In this document: in pieces, positions 23,460-32,567 of the stretch
Layout of the letters: the number at the start of each line of letters is the position of its first letter
How positions within the stretch are numbered: position 1 is the first letter of the stretch
Assembly: GCA_021821365.1 (NCBI GenBank)
Contig: JAKACN010000012.1
Location: 1-41,235 of the forward strand
Length of the DNA stretch: 41,235 bases
Direction: 5' to 3'
DNA from: Pseudomonadota bacterium
GTDB taxonomy: Bacteria; Pseudomonadota; Gammaproteobacteria; Burkholderiales; Burkholderiaceae_D
Notes under the pieces: generated by a model
The model's database searches: none
What the model saw: only the letters and a program-made list of their open reading frames with translations
Told to the model about the DNA's origin: nothing
Made by a program: the position numbers and the translations under genes

Positions 23460-24341
23460 TCACGCATGCTGATAGGGAGGAAGGCGCGCGCCGCAATCCT
23501 TGCAGTAGTTTGCGTCCATCTCATGTCCCTCGCTCAGGCAATGGGGGCAGGTGCGCGTGGTGACCGGGCGCGCCAGGCGCTGCGTCGTGATCTCGGCGGT
23601 GACGATGCCAGTCGGCACGGCCAGCACGCCCCAGCCGAGCAGCATCATCAGTGAAGCAATCACCTTGCCGATGTCGGTATGCGGCGTGATGTCGCCGTAA
23701 CCCACGGTGGTCATCGTCACGATCGCCCAGTACATCGCCTTGGGAATGCTGCTGAAGCCGTTCTCCGGACCTTCGATGACATACATGATCGTTGCCATCA
23801 CCAGCACCACCATCATCACGATCGACAGGAACACCATGATCTTGCGCCGGCTCGCGCGCACCGCGCTGGTCAGCACCTGGTATTCCTGCACGTACATGCT
23901 CAGCTTCAGGATCCGGAAGATGCGCAGCAGGCGCAGGATGCGCACATCGAGCAGCAGATGCACTTCCGGAACGAAGAACGCAAGGTAGGTCGGCAGCACC
24001 GACAGCAAATCGACGATGCCGAAGAAACTGCTGGCATAACGCAGCGGATAGCGCACGCAGGCAAGCCTCAGCAGGTACTCGATCGTGAACAGGACGGTGA
24101 AGGCCCATTCGAGCGTATCGATCAGCGTTGCGTGCCGCTGGTTGACCGCCTGCACGCTGTCGAACAGTACGACCAGGATGCTGACCAGGATGGCGGCGAT
24201 CAGCCACAGGTCGAAGCGCCGGCCGGCTACCGTGTCGGATTCGAAGATGATGGTGTAGAGACGCAAGCGCCAACCGCTTTCCGGCCGGCCGAACTGCGCT
24301 TGCGGCTGGGCTGCGGTGATGGGGGAGCCTGTCTGGGTCAT
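23460..24341 (-). CDS. Voltage-gated-type potassium channel with C-terminal zinc ribbon
   Basis: 293 residues with a six-transmembrane plan. S4 (133-146) is DVRILRLLRIFRIL, with arginines every third residue as in voltage sensors. The selectivity filter TTVGYGD is at 211-217. The cytoplasmic tail carries Cys265, Cys268, Cys280 and Cys283 (CPHC and CKDC), a zinc-ribbon pattern unlike the usual RCK domain. The ATG at 24341 lacks a strong ribosome binding site. It is followed after 24 bases by the deaminase gene and preceded by the cupin gene. Confidence 0.9.
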   Translation of the reverse strand: MTQTGSPITAAQPQAQFGRPESGWRLRLYTIIFESDTVAGRRFDLWLIAAILVSILVVLFDSVQAVNQRHATLIDTLEWAFTVLFTIEYLLRLACVRYPLRYASSFFGIVDLLSVLPTYLAFFVPEVHLLLDVRILRLLRIFRILKLSMYVQEYQVLTSAVRASRRKIMVFLSIVMMVVLVMATIMYVIEGPENGFSSIPKAMYWAIVTMTTVGYGDITPHTDIGKVIASLMMLLGWGVLAVPTGIVTAEITTQRLARPVTTRTCPHCLSEGHEMDANYCKDCGARLPPYQHA

Positions 24342-24406
24342 GATGAAGGATTGATTGTTTGTAGCAGACCTTACTGCAAGATACCGGACCGCGCAATTGC
24401 GTCTCC

Positions 24407-24727
24407 TCAATAGAAGACCGCGAGCCAGACGGTTTCCGCATCTTCCGCCGTCCATTCCACGCGATGCTTCTCATGCGGCGGGATATCGACGTAGTCGCCC
24501 TCGGCAAGCTCCAGCAGGCGGCCATCCTTCTCGAAGCGCAATGCGGCGCGACCCTTCAGGACCACCACCCATTCGCTCTCCGGCTGGTCGTACCAGAATC
24601 CCGGCGGCGAACGATGCCCCTTCGACACGATGCGCTCGATACGCGTGCCCTTGCCCGCCGCCAGGACCTGGAAGAGTTCCTCCGGCAGTTGCGTCGGTAT
24701 TGCTCCGTACAGATTTCCCTTGTTCAT
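24407..24727 (-). CDS. Small single-domain cupin protein
   Basis: 106 residues. The cupin motifs are present: FWYDQPESEWVVVLKGRAALRFE (first motif region, with Glu but not the usual HxH) and GDYVDIPPHEKHRVEWT (second motif, PxxxxH with His residues 86 and 89). The incomplete metal set leaves enzyme or binding function open. GGGG lies upstream of the ATG. It is the first gene of the minus-strand group running to the DUF748-like gene and is divergent from the binding-protein gene at 24978. Confidence 0.82.
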   Translation of the reverse strand: MNKGNLYGAIPTQLPEELFQVLAAGKGTRIERIVSKGHRSPPGFWYDQPESEWVVVLKGRAALRFEKDGRLLELAEGDYVDIPPHEKHRVEWTAEDAETVWLAVFY

Positions 24728-24977
24728 GTTTGCTGCCCCGTCGGTCGGCGGCTTGTCAGTTTGACCATGCCATTCACCGAACCGAATTAAATTCGATATT
24801 GCGGAATGCCGGGAAATAAATTGCTGCCGACCCGTGGATTCCGTGAAAAGAACGCAAGATAATTTTCCTCGATCTTCTCCATAATGCCCATCCGTGACCC
24901 ATCCCGTTCACAGAGTCGGGCGCGGCGCGACACAATCGGCGCGTCCTGGAGAGATACTTCATCGAGGAACAACAATC

Positions 24978-26102
24978 ATGAAACTGAACAAGATTATCGG
25001 CGGTCTTGCCATCCTGGGCCTGGTCGGCACGGCAGCCGCGCAGGAAGTCGTGGTCAAGATCGGCCACAGCGGCCCCTTGTCCGGCTCGCAAGCCTTTTCC
25101 GGCAAGGACAACGAAAACGGCGTGCGCCTCGCCATCGAGGAACTGAACGCCAAGCCGATCACCGTCGGCGGCAAGAAGCTCAAGTTCGAACTGGTGAGCG
25201 AGGATGACCAGGCCGATCCGAAGTCCGGCGTGAGCGTGGCGCAGAAGCTGGTCGACAGTGGCGTGAAGTACGTGGTCGGTCCGTACAACTCCGGTGTCGC
25301 GATCCCGGCCTCGCGCGTCTACAGCGAAGGCGGCGTCGTGGTCGCCACCGTCGCGTCCAACCCGAAGGTCACGCAGCAAGGCTACAAGAACCTGTTCCGC
25401 GTCAACGCCAGCGACTCCCAGCTCGGCTCCAAGATGGCGCTGTACGCCGCCAAGGAACTCAAGCTGAAGACCGTCGCCGTGGTGGATGACCGCACCGCCT
25501 TCGGACAAGGCGTCGCCGAGGAATTCGAGAAGCAGGCCAAGGCTTCCGGCATGAAGGTGGCCGCCCATGAATTCACCACCGACAAGGCCTCCGACTTCAC
25601 CTCCATCCTGACCAGCCTGAAGGCCAAGAAGGTCGACGCGATCTTCCTCGGCGGCTATGCCCCGCAGGGCGGCCCGATGGTACGCCAGATGAAGCAGCTC
25701 GGCATTACCGCCAAGCTGCTCGGCGGCGACACCATCTGCGTGCCGGAAATGGGCAAGCTCGGCGGCGACGCCGTGGGTGAGAACGTGCTGTGCGCGCAAG
25801 GCGGCGCCATCCTCGACAAGGCCGCCAGCGGCCCGGCTTTCAAGGAAAAGTACAAGAAGCGCTTCAACCAGGACCCGGACGTCTACGCCGCTTCCTTCTA
25901 TGACGGCGTGATGATGTATGCCGACGCGATGAAGAAGTCCAATTCGATCGATCCCGCCAAGGTCGGCGCCGAAATCTACAAGGGCACCTACAAGGGCGTC
26001 GCCGGCACCTACTCCTTCGACGACAAGGGCAACATGAAGCAGTCGCCGGTCACGGTGTTCACGTTCAAGAACGGGCAGCCGACGCCGTTGGTCAGCTACT
26101 AA
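24978..26102 (+). CDS. livK: Branched-chain amino-acid-type ABC substrate-binding protein (LivJ/LivK-like)
   Basis: 374 residues with a Sec signal (MKLNKIIGGLAILGLVGTAAA, then QEVVVKIGHSGPLSG). The mature length and motifs such as GHSGPLSGSQAFSGKDNENG, YVVGPYNSGVAIPASRVYSE and TDKASDFTSILTSLKAKK match true Leu/Ile/Val-binding proteins better than the operon copy at 6160-7461. No permease or ATPase genes are adjacent, so it must work with a Liv transporter encoded elsewhere. GAGGAAC precedes the ATG, and an intrinsic terminator follows the stop. Confidence 0.92.
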   Translation: MKLNKIIGGLAILGLVGTAAAQEVVVKIGHSGPLSGSQAFSGKDNENGVRLAIEELNAKPITVGGKKLKFELVSEDDQADPKSGVSVAQKLVDSGVKYVVGPYNSGVAIPASRVYSEGGVVVATVASNPKVTQQGYKNLFRVNASDSQLGSKMALYAAKELKLKTVAVVDDRTAFGQGVAEEFEKQAKASGMKVAAHEFTTDKASDFTSILTSLKAKKVDAIFLGGYAPQGGPMVRQMKQLGITAKLLGGDTICVPEMGKLGGDAVGENVLCAQGGAILDKAASGPAFKEKYKKRFNQDPDVYAASFYDGVMMYADAMKKSNSIDPAKVGAEIYKGTYKGVAGTYSFDDKGNMKQSPVTVFTFKNGQPTPLVSY

Positions 26103-26122
26103 GATCCGGTATTGTCAGCAAT

Positions 26123-26153
26123 AAAAAGAGGAGCGGAAACGCTCCTCTTTTTT
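26123..26153 (+). terminator. Intrinsic terminator, likely bidirectional
   Basis: GAGGAGCG (26128-26135) and CGCTCCTC (26140-26147) form a perfect 8-bp stem with a GAAA tetraloop. It is followed by TTTTTT and preceded by AAAAA. It lies between the convergent livK-like gene (stop 26102) and the diguanylate cyclase gene (stop 26152). The A-tract becomes a T-tract on the minus strand, though it partly follows that gene's stop codon. Confidence 0.92.
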
Positions 26154-27642
26154 ATGCACTCGCCGCCTCGACGCCGCCATCCTCCGGCATCAGCGCCACC
26201 TGCAGCCGATTCCGCCCATTCGCCTTGGCCTTCGACAGCGCATCGTAGAGCCGCGCAAAGAAAGCCCACCCCGCTTCCTGCAGCCCGAACTGCGCCACAC
26301 CAAGGCTGATGGTGATGCCGCGGTCCGGCACCACTGCGGAGAAATCGTGCGCGTCGATGGCTTCGCGCAGCTTTTCCGCCACCGTCGCTGCCTGCTCCAG
26401 CGCGCATTCCTTGAGCAGGACCATGAATTCCTCGCCACCCCAGCGCACGATCACGTCGCTCTCGCGCACGGTGTTGCGCGCCACCATCGCCGCCTTGCGC
26501 AGCACGTCGTCGCCGGCGCCGTAGCCATGGCTGTCATTGATCTGCTTCAGGAAGTCGATGTCGAACAGGATGCAGGACATCGGCCGGCCGGTGCGCTCCA
26601 CGTCCAGCTTGGCGTGGTGAAAGACGATGTCGAATGCCTGCCGGTTGAGCAATCCCGTCAGCGAGTCGCTGCCCGCCGACCGCTCCAGTTGCGCGCGATG
26701 GCGGCGCGCGCCAAGCGTCAGGATGACCAGCACGATCAACGTGGCGAACAGGCCGATGGCGAGATTGAGCAGAAAGCGGTGCCGCACCGGTTCGACGAGC
26801 GGCGCAAGATCCTGCTCCACGAGAAGATGCCAGCCCAGCTCCGGCACGAAGCGCGCGCTGACCAGGACGCGCGCGCCGTTGCGCTGGTATTCGAACCAGG
26901 CCGGCTTGCTGTCCTTGTGCAGCAACTGGCGCGCGATCGCGCCGATCCCGGGAGCCTGTTGCAGCGCGCCGTGCCACTGCTGCAGCGCGCCTGCCGCCAG
27001 CACCAGTGAGCCTTGCCCATCGACGAAGGAGATGCGGCTGCCGAAGCGGCGCGGGACACTCTCGATCAGTTCTCCCAACCGGTCCGCCTTGAGGCCGACC
27101 CCGGCCACGCCGAGGAAGGTGCCGTCCCTGGAGAGCATGCGGTGGTGGATGAACACCGTCATCGCGCCATCGTTCACGCGGTCGACGGCGATGTCGGCGA
27201 CGTAGGGCGTATGTGCATCCTTCGCGCGGAAGAACCAGTTGTCCTGCGCGTCGCCTTCCTGGATCGCCTTCAGCGTGCCGTCGGCGTAATAGTATTTGCG
27301 GCTGCGTTCGGAGACCAGGAAGGTGGTGGCGGCGCCCTGCAGTTGCCGCACGTCGGAGAGATAGTGCACGATCGGCGCCGCATCGCTTTCGCCGTTGAGC
27401 AGCCAGTCCTGCACGAAGCTGTCGTTGGCCATCATCGACGCGATCACGGCCGGTTTCTCCAGGTCGGCCTCCAATGCGGCCTGCACCTGGTCGCCGGCCA
27501 GCGGCAGCACCCGTTCGCCGAGTTCCTGTCGCAGCGCGTGGCTGGCGGACTGGTAGCCGGGGATGGGCGTCGCGAAGAATGCGCCCAGGAGCAGGGCGCT
27601 TATCCAGACGGTGGAGCGATAGGTTTGCAGGAATGGCGGCAT
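26152..27642 (-). CDS. Membrane-bound diguanylate cyclase with periplasmic sensor domain
   Basis: 496 residues. Membrane segments are at about 10-30 and near 300-325 (FLLNLAIGLFATLIVLVILTLG). Between them is a periplasmic Cache-like sensor (about 40-290, with WLLNGESDAAPIVHYLSD and FLGVAGVGLKAD). The cytoplasmic GGDEF domain has GGEEF preceded by RESD five residues upstream (the inhibition site), so it should make c-di-GMP. The first residue was set at ATG 27642, which has GAGAAA upstream; longer starts add a low-quality extension. It diverges from the ethylene-receptor-like kinase, with a 339-base gap that shows no other gene. Confidence 0.9.
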   Translation of the reverse strand: MPPFLQTYRSTVWISALLLGAFFATPIPGYQSASHALRQELGERVLPLAGDQVQAALEADLEKPAVIASMMANDSFVQDWLLNGESDAAPIVHYLSDVRQLQGAATTFLVSERSRKYYYADGTLKAIQEGDAQDNWFFRAKDAHTPYVADIAVDRVNDGAMTVFIHHRMLSRDGTFLGVAGVGLKADRLGELIESVPRRFGSRISFVDGQGSLVLAAGALQQWHGALQQAPGIGAIARQLLHKDSKPAWFEYQRNGARVLVSARFVPELGWHLLVEQDLAPLVEPVRHRFLLNLAIGLFATLIVLVILTLGARRHRAQLERSAGSDSLTGLLNRQAFDIVFHHAKLDVERTGRPMSCILFDIDFLKQINDSHGYGAGDDVLRKAAMVARNTVRESDVIVRWGGEEFMVLLKECALEQAATVAEKLREAIDAHDFSAVVPDRGITISLGVAQFGLQEAGWAFFARLYDALSKAKANGRNRLQVALMPEDGGVEAASA

Positions 27643-27981
27643 GGCGATTTTCTCGTGGCTCAGGCAGGCTGCATTCCGATCCGCGACGCGAGGCCTGTGG
27701 CGTGTCCCGGCGAACACGGCTGGAACAAGTATGGGGCATCGTCCCGGGGCGGCGCAATACGATGTTGTGTGGATGCCTGAACCCGTCGCGCCGGCGCTGG
27801 CCTGCCCGTGCAGGCGGTTCCATTGTCTTTGCGTGCCAGATTGACAATGCCGGATTGGCAAGCTGGTACACTTGCGCTGCTGCGGTTGCGGCCGGCTTGG
27901 TTTTCCTCATGCCGGATGCAGCCGCCGGAGACAAATGCCGGCAAACAGCCGAACGACAGCCCGGGAACATGGGAGGAAAAG

Positions 27982-29118
27982 GTGTCCAATCTGGTGGAGC
28001 AGTGGTTTTCGAGCAAACGATTTTTCTCCTTCGGCCCTGGCTATGTGAGCAATCCCGAACTGCTGTGGATCAATGTGGCTTCGGATGCGGTCATCGGCCT
28101 GTCCTGCTATTCGATTTCCACACTGCTGCTTTACTTCGTGTACCGCCGCGGGAACGTTCGCTTCCACTGGATGTACGTGATGTTCGCGCTGCTCATCTTT
28201 GCCTGCGGCACCTCGCATCTCGCCATGCTCGCCGCGATCTGGACGCCGATCCCCGGGCTGGATTCGGCGGTCAAGGCGGTCACCGCCGTCGTCTCCGCCG
28301 CCACTGCGATCATGCTGCTGCCGATGGTGCCCAAGCTCCTGCTGCAGCCCAGTGCCGCGCAATTGCGCAAGGTGATCGCGCAGCTTGAGCACGAGGTGGC
28401 GGAGCGCCGGAATATCGAAGAGGCATTGCGTCAGTCGCAAGGGACCCTGCGCGAGCTGGCGGCCTACCAGGAACGCATCCGGGAAGACGAGCGCAAGCGC
28501 ATCGCGCGCGAGATCCACGATGAGTTGGGGCAGAACCTGCTTGCGCTGCGGCTCGACGTATCCGGCCTGCACGCCCGCGCCGGCGAGCACCATCCGCACC
28601 TCAGGCAACGGGCGGCGACCGCGCTGGAGTATATCGACACGACGATGAAATCGATCCGCAACATCATGAACAACCTGCGGCCGCCGGTGCTGGATCTCGG
28701 CCTGAGCGCCGCGATCGAATGGCAGGTGCGGCAGTTCGAGCAGCGCAACGACATCAAGTGCGAGCTCGTGATGGACGAAGAGGGCATGGCCTTGCCGGAC
28801 GCGCAGGCGACGGCCATCTTCCGCATCCTGCAGGAATCGTTGACCAACATTGGCCGTCATGCGCATGCGAACCATGTGCGCATCGCGCTGGCGGTCGTGA
28901 ACAGCCGGCTGCTGCTGACCATCGAGGATAACGGCGTCGGCATGTATCCCGGCGATCGCCGCAAGCCGCGCAGCTTCGGGCTGGTCGGCATCCAGGAGCG
29001 GGTCAAGATGCTGAACGGCGAGCTGACGATCGACAGCCGCGTCGGCAAGGGCACGGTGCTGAGCCTGTCCGTTCCGGTCTATTATCCGGCGCCAAAGACG
29101 GCTCCATCCGGCGCGTAG
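27982..29118 (+). CDS. Histidine kinase with ethylene-receptor-like membrane domain
   Basis: 378 residues. Three membrane helices (about 24-55, 60-90, 95-120) closely resemble the ethylene-binding domain of plant ETR1. SDAVIG carries Asp35, ACGTSHL carries Cys75 and His79 (the copper ligands in ETR1), and VTAVVSAATAIMLLPMVP matches ETR1 helix 3. The Asp-to-Cys spacing of 40 equals ETR1 (Asp25, Cys65). A coiled-coil linker leads to a HisKA_3 domain (REIHDELGQN, His179) and an ATPase domain (DNGVGM, GLVGIQER), the NarX/DegS class. GTG 27982 was chosen for GGGAGG five bases upstream; ATG 27916 is the alternative. No response regulator is adjacent. Confidence 0.88.
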   Translation: MSNLVEQWFSSKRFFSFGPGYVSNPELLWINVASDAVIGLSCYSISTLLLYFVYRRGNVRFHWMYVMFALLIFACGTSHLAMLAAIWTPIPGLDSAVKAVTAVVSAATAIMLLPMVPKLLLQPSAAQLRKVIAQLEHEVAERRNIEEALRQSQGTLRELAAYQERIREDERKRIAREIHDELGQNLLALRLDVSGLHARAGEHHPHLRQRAATALEYIDTTMKSIRNIMNNLRPPVLDLGLSAAIEWQVRQFEQRNDIKCELVMDEEGMALPDAQATAIFRILQESLTNIGRHAHANHVRIALAVVNSRLLLTIEDNGVGMYPGDRRKPRSFGLVGIQERVKMLNGELTIDSRVGKGTVLSLSVPVYYPAPKTAPSGA

Positions 29119-29203
29119 ATCCGTTTTGCGCCTAGTCACGGCCTATCGTGCGCGAACAGGTACAGTCGACGGATGATTGTTTCCGACCAGGCCTGACCAG
29201 GAC

Positions 29204-30343
29204 ATGGCCACGATCGCCGGCGTGTTGCCGGCCGCATACGACCCACTTGTCGCCAGCAAGGTTGCCGGCCTGCGCCATGTCGATGACAGCATGCCGGGCA
29301 TCACGCGCCGCGCAGCGAACGGCGGCTTCCGCTACATCGCATCGGATGGCCAGCCTGTCCGCGACGAGGCGACGCTGGCGCGCATCAAGGCGCTCGCCAT
29401 CCCGCCCGCATGGACGGAGGTGTGGATCTGTCCGTGGGACAACGGGCACATCCAGGCGACCGGGCGCGATGCGAAACGGCGCAAGCAGTACCGCTACCAT
29501 GCGCGCTGGCGCAACGTGCGCGACGAGGCGAAATACGAACGCGTGCTCAGCTTCGGCATGGCCTTGCCGGCGATCCGCAGGCAGGTGGATGAAGACCTCG
29601 GACGGCACGGCCTGCCGCGCGAAAAGGTGCTGGCCACCATCGTGCATCTGCTGGAAGCCACCATGATGCGGGTCGGTAATGAGGAATATGCGCGGCACAA
29701 CAAATCCTTCGGCCTGACCACCTTGCGCGACCGCCATGTGCGCATCGACGGCAGCGAGGTCGAATTCCATTTCCGCGGCAAGAGCGGCGTGCGGCATGCC
29801 ATCAAGGTCGAAGACCCGCGCCTGGCGCGCATCATCCGGCGCGTGCGCGACCTGCCGGGGCAGGAGCTGTTCCAGTACGTGGATGACGATGGACAGGTGC
29901 GCAGCGTCGGCTCGGCCGACGTCAACGATTACCTGCGCGCGTTGACCGGCGAAGACTACAGCGCCAAGGATTTCCGCACCTGGGCCGGCACGCTGCTGGC
30001 TGCCCTCGCGCTGCAGGAATATGAAAAGGTCGACTCCGACGCGCAGGCGCGCAGGAACGTGGTGCGCGCGATCGAAACGGTCGCGGAAAGGCTCGGCAAC
30101 ACGCCCTCCATCTGCCGCAAGTGCTACGTCCATCCCGCGATCATCGACGCCTACCTGGACGGCACCATGCTGCACGCCATGCAGGAGCGGGCGCAGCAGG
30201 AACTGGACCATGACATGCGCGCCATGCGTCCCGAAGAGGCGGCGGTGCTTGCCCTGCTGCAGCGCAGGTTGAGAGCGGGCGAACCGGCGTCGCCGGTGAA
30301 AGGCCGTGCCGGATACCACCGGAAATCGCGGCGCGCCCGCTGA
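29204..30343 (+). CDS. Type IB DNA topoisomerase (poxvirus-like)
   Basis: 379 residues, typical of bacterial TopIB. It nicks one DNA strand through a 3'-phosphotyrosine to relax supercoils. The catalytic tyrosine is Tyr308 in CRKCYVHP. The core has KRRKQYRYH and LLEATMMRVGNEEYARHNKSFG, with the usual basic catalytic residues (for example RTWAGT, about 262-267). The C-terminus is basic (RKSRRAR). ATG 29204 was chosen; a TTG nine codons upstream is possible. No adjacent gene suggests a shared pathway. Confidence 0.93.
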   Translation: MATIAGVLPAAYDPLVASKVAGLRHVDDSMPGITRRAANGGFRYIASDGQPVRDEATLARIKALAIPPAWTEVWICPWDNGHIQATGRDAKRRKQYRYHARWRNVRDEAKYERVLSFGMALPAIRRQVDEDLGRHGLPREKVLATIVHLLEATMMRVGNEEYARHNKSFGLTTLRDRHVRIDGSEVEFHFRGKSGVRHAIKVEDPRLARIIRRVRDLPGQELFQYVDDDGQVRSVGSADVNDYLRALTGEDYSAKDFRTWAGTLLAALALQEYEKVDSDAQARRNVVRAIETVAERLGNTPSICRKCYVHPAIIDAYLDGTMLHAMQERAQQELDHDMRAMRPEEAAVLALLQRRLRAGEPASPVKGRAGYHRKSRRAR

Positions 30344-30419
30344 AAAATTTTCACTCGGCGATGGCCGGCGGAAGATGCAATAATCCAGCCTTGTCTTCAC
30401 CACAACGCATGGAAAGCAC

Positions 30420-30722
30420 ATGATCCTGGAACTCGCCGACATCCGCATCCAGCCGGGCAAGCAAGCCGAATTCGACGCCGCCATCCAGCGCGGCGTCGAG
30501 CAGGTGATCGCCAAAAGCAAGGGCTTCCGCGGTTATAAAATCAACAAGGGCATCGAATCGCCGGAGCGTTACGTGCTGATGATTTTCTGGGAAACGCTGG
30601 AAAACCATACCGTGGACTTCCGGCAATCGCCGGCGTTCCAGGAATGGCGCGCGATGGTGGGACCGTATTTCGCGGAGGCGCCGACGGTCGAGCACTTCAG
30701 CCTGCTGGCGGAATCCGCCTGA
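30420..30722 (+). CDS. Antibiotic-biosynthesis-monooxygenase (ABM) domain protein
   Basis: 100 residues of ferredoxin-like fold. It starts with a beta strand (MILELADIRIQPGKQAEFDAA) and has the RYVLMIFWETLENHTVDFRQS stretch typical of ABM proteins. Members include small oxygenases, heme-degrading proteins and many of unknown role; no catalytic set is diagnostic here. GGAAAG precedes the ATG. Confidence 0.85.
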   Translation: MILELADIRIQPGKQAEFDAAIQRGVEQVIAKSKGFRGYKINKGIESPERYVLMIFWETLENHTVDFRQSPAFQEWRAMVGPYFAEAPTVEHFSLLAESA

Positions 30723-30857
30723 GCGGGCATTGCGACGGCGCCATTTCCGGGATTCATGTTGCCTGCAAGACATGAAACCGGATCACTTTGCTGCGCAGGA
30801 TGATATGATCCCGAATCAAGCTGTATCAACTGCCCATGCCAGTGAGGTCAAACAAGA

Positions 30858-31433
30858 ATGTCATTCAATGCTGATGCCGTCACCCTGATGCTTGCCGCCT
30901 TGCTGGCAGTCGTCGTTCTGGCAGTGCTGGCTTATCTCATTGCCAACAAGGCCAGGGCACGTCGACAGCAACGGGATGTCGCAGCCATCAGGGCCACCAT
31001 CATCGATTATTTCCGCCGCACCGGCGTGGAAGTGTCGGCCGACTGCTTCCGCAGCGACGAAGGGTTTACCGCGGTGGTCGAGTCGGAGCCGATGAAGCGC
31101 TTCCGCCTGTCACATATCATCGAAATGACCGTGCGCGAGCATGTGCGCAAGGCCTGCGGCCTGGAGCTCGACAAGATCTACTGGCGCTTCCCGATCAAGG
31201 ATGCCGTGCAGGCGGTTGCCGTCTCCGACTCCCGGGAGGGCGGCAACGGCGCCGAAGGTGCCGCCGATGCGGCGACGGGCGAAGAAAAGAAGGCGGACGA
31301 ACTGTCCGACGATTACATCAACGAGGGCCTGGAACACTACCGCCACATTCCCAAGCCGGAAGTGACCGAGATTCCATGGGAAACCTTCGAGCAGGTCGCG
31401 ACCATCGGCAAGGAAAAGAAGGACGGCGAATAG
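30858..31433 (+). CDS. Membrane-anchored hypothetical protein
   Basis: 191 residues. One N-terminal membrane segment (about 10-30) is followed by a basic stretch (NKARARRQQR), so the rest is likely cytoplasmic. The middle (45-120) looks folded (IIDYFRRTGVEVSADCF, FTAVVESEPMKRFRLSHIIE). The C-terminal 70 residues are acidic and Lys-rich. No recognised family. The ATG has only a weak AAGA upstream. It is probably a lone transcription unit. Confidence 0.75.
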   Translation: MSFNADAVTLMLAALLAVVVLAVLAYLIANKARARRQQRDVAAIRATIIDYFRRTGVEVSADCFRSDEGFTAVVESEPMKRFRLSHIIEMTVREHVRKACGLELDKIYWRFPIKDAVQAVAVSDSREGGNGAEGAADAATGEEKKADELSDDYINEGLEHYRHIPKPEVTEIPWETFEQVATIGKEKKDGE

Positions 31434-31607
31434 CCGCCGCGCGTGGCAGTCGTCAGTCGTATTCGCGCGACGCCGTTTCTCTCTCCGCTGGACAAGTTTT
31501 CCCGTACGCAGCAGCATAGGCGATAGGCAACAAGCCTTGCGGCGCACAAGACTTGCGATGCGACCACGCGATCGGCGCGATCGCCTTACCGTCAATCCGA
31601 AATCAGC

Positions 31608-32150
31608 ATGACTACCCTCACGCAACCCAACATCAGGCTTCGCCCGCTGGAGCGCAACGACCTGCATTTCGTCCACCAGATCAACAACAACAGCAACATC
31701 ATGCGCTACTGGTTCGAAGAGCCGTACGAAGCCTATGTCGAGCTGGTGCAACTGTACGACCGGCACATCCACGATCAGAGCGAGCGCCGCTTCATCATCG
31801 AGAATCACACGGAGGAACTGGTCGGGCTTGTCGAGCTGGTGGAGATCAACTACATCCACCGCCGCGCGGAGTTCCAGATCATCATCGCGCCGTCCTGGCA
31901 GGGCAAGGGCTATGCGGAACGGGCGACGCAGCTGGCGGTGGAGTATGCGTTCTGCGTCCTGAACCTCTACAAGCTGTACCTGCTGGTCGACAAGGAAAAC
32001 GTCAGGGCAATCCACATCTACCAGAAATGCGGTTTCGTGACGGAAGGCGAGCTGACCGGCGAATTCTTCGTCAATGGCATCTATCGCGACGCCTACCGGA
32101 TGTGCATGTTCCAGAATGCGTACCTGGCAACACGGGAAACCCGTTCCTGA
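31608..32150 (+). CDS. speG: Spermidine N1-acetyltransferase
   Basis: 180 residues of GNAT fold; it acetylates spermidine and spermine with acetyl-CoA and so limits polyamine toxicity. It matches E. coli SpeG over nearly the whole length as I recall it: [45 protein letters not shown] and [20 protein letters not shown]. The acetyl-CoA loop is QGKGYA (about 102-107). The ribosome binding site is weak. Confidence 0.95.
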   Translation: MTTLTQPNIRLRPLERNDLHFVHQINNNSNIMRYWFEEPYEAYVELVQLYDRHIHDQSERRFIIENHTEELVGLVELVEINYIHRRAEFQIIIAPSWQGKGYAERATQLAVEYAFCVLNLYKLYLLVDKENVRAIHIYQKCGFVTEGELTGEFFVNGIYRDAYRMCMFQNAYLATRETRS

Positions 32151-32295
32151 ACAAGGTTCACCAGCCGGCAAGGCATCGCCATTCCCGGCGGCACCTTGCG
32201 CTCCGGCCGCCGTCCTGCCGTATGCCCCCGTTCTCGTGACTTGCTTGTGAACGCGGGTTCCGGTGATTGACCTTGCCGCACACTTCTCCCCGTCG

Positions 32296-32367
32296 TCCCC
32301 GCGCAGGCGGGGATCCATAGTGAGCTCGTTTCAATATCGGGCCGATGGGTCCCCGCCTGCGCGGGGA
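32296..32367. repeat. REP-like inverted repeat pair
   Basis: The 21-base arm at 32296-32316 pairs with 32347-32367 with one mismatch, around a 30-base loop. Each arm also contains its own small hairpin (CCCCGC and GCGGGG). This is the BIME layout of REP sequences. It lies in the 417-base gap between speG and the SRPBCC gene, where I see no other gene. Confidence 0.8.
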
Positions 32368-32567
32368 TGAAGGGAAGGGGCGGATTGCGAAACCAAACGT
32401 TCCTGCCCGCACGCGAACAAACCACTGTGTCGCAAAGCAAGGATGGGTGCCTGCCATAGCGCCGCGCCCCTGTGTGGGAACTAGGCTCTCCCAAACCCGG
32501 ACTAACCTGATCCTTGGGTTTCCGCACCGCGCGCCCTCCCGCGCGGTCGGCGCAACGGAGGCAAGCC

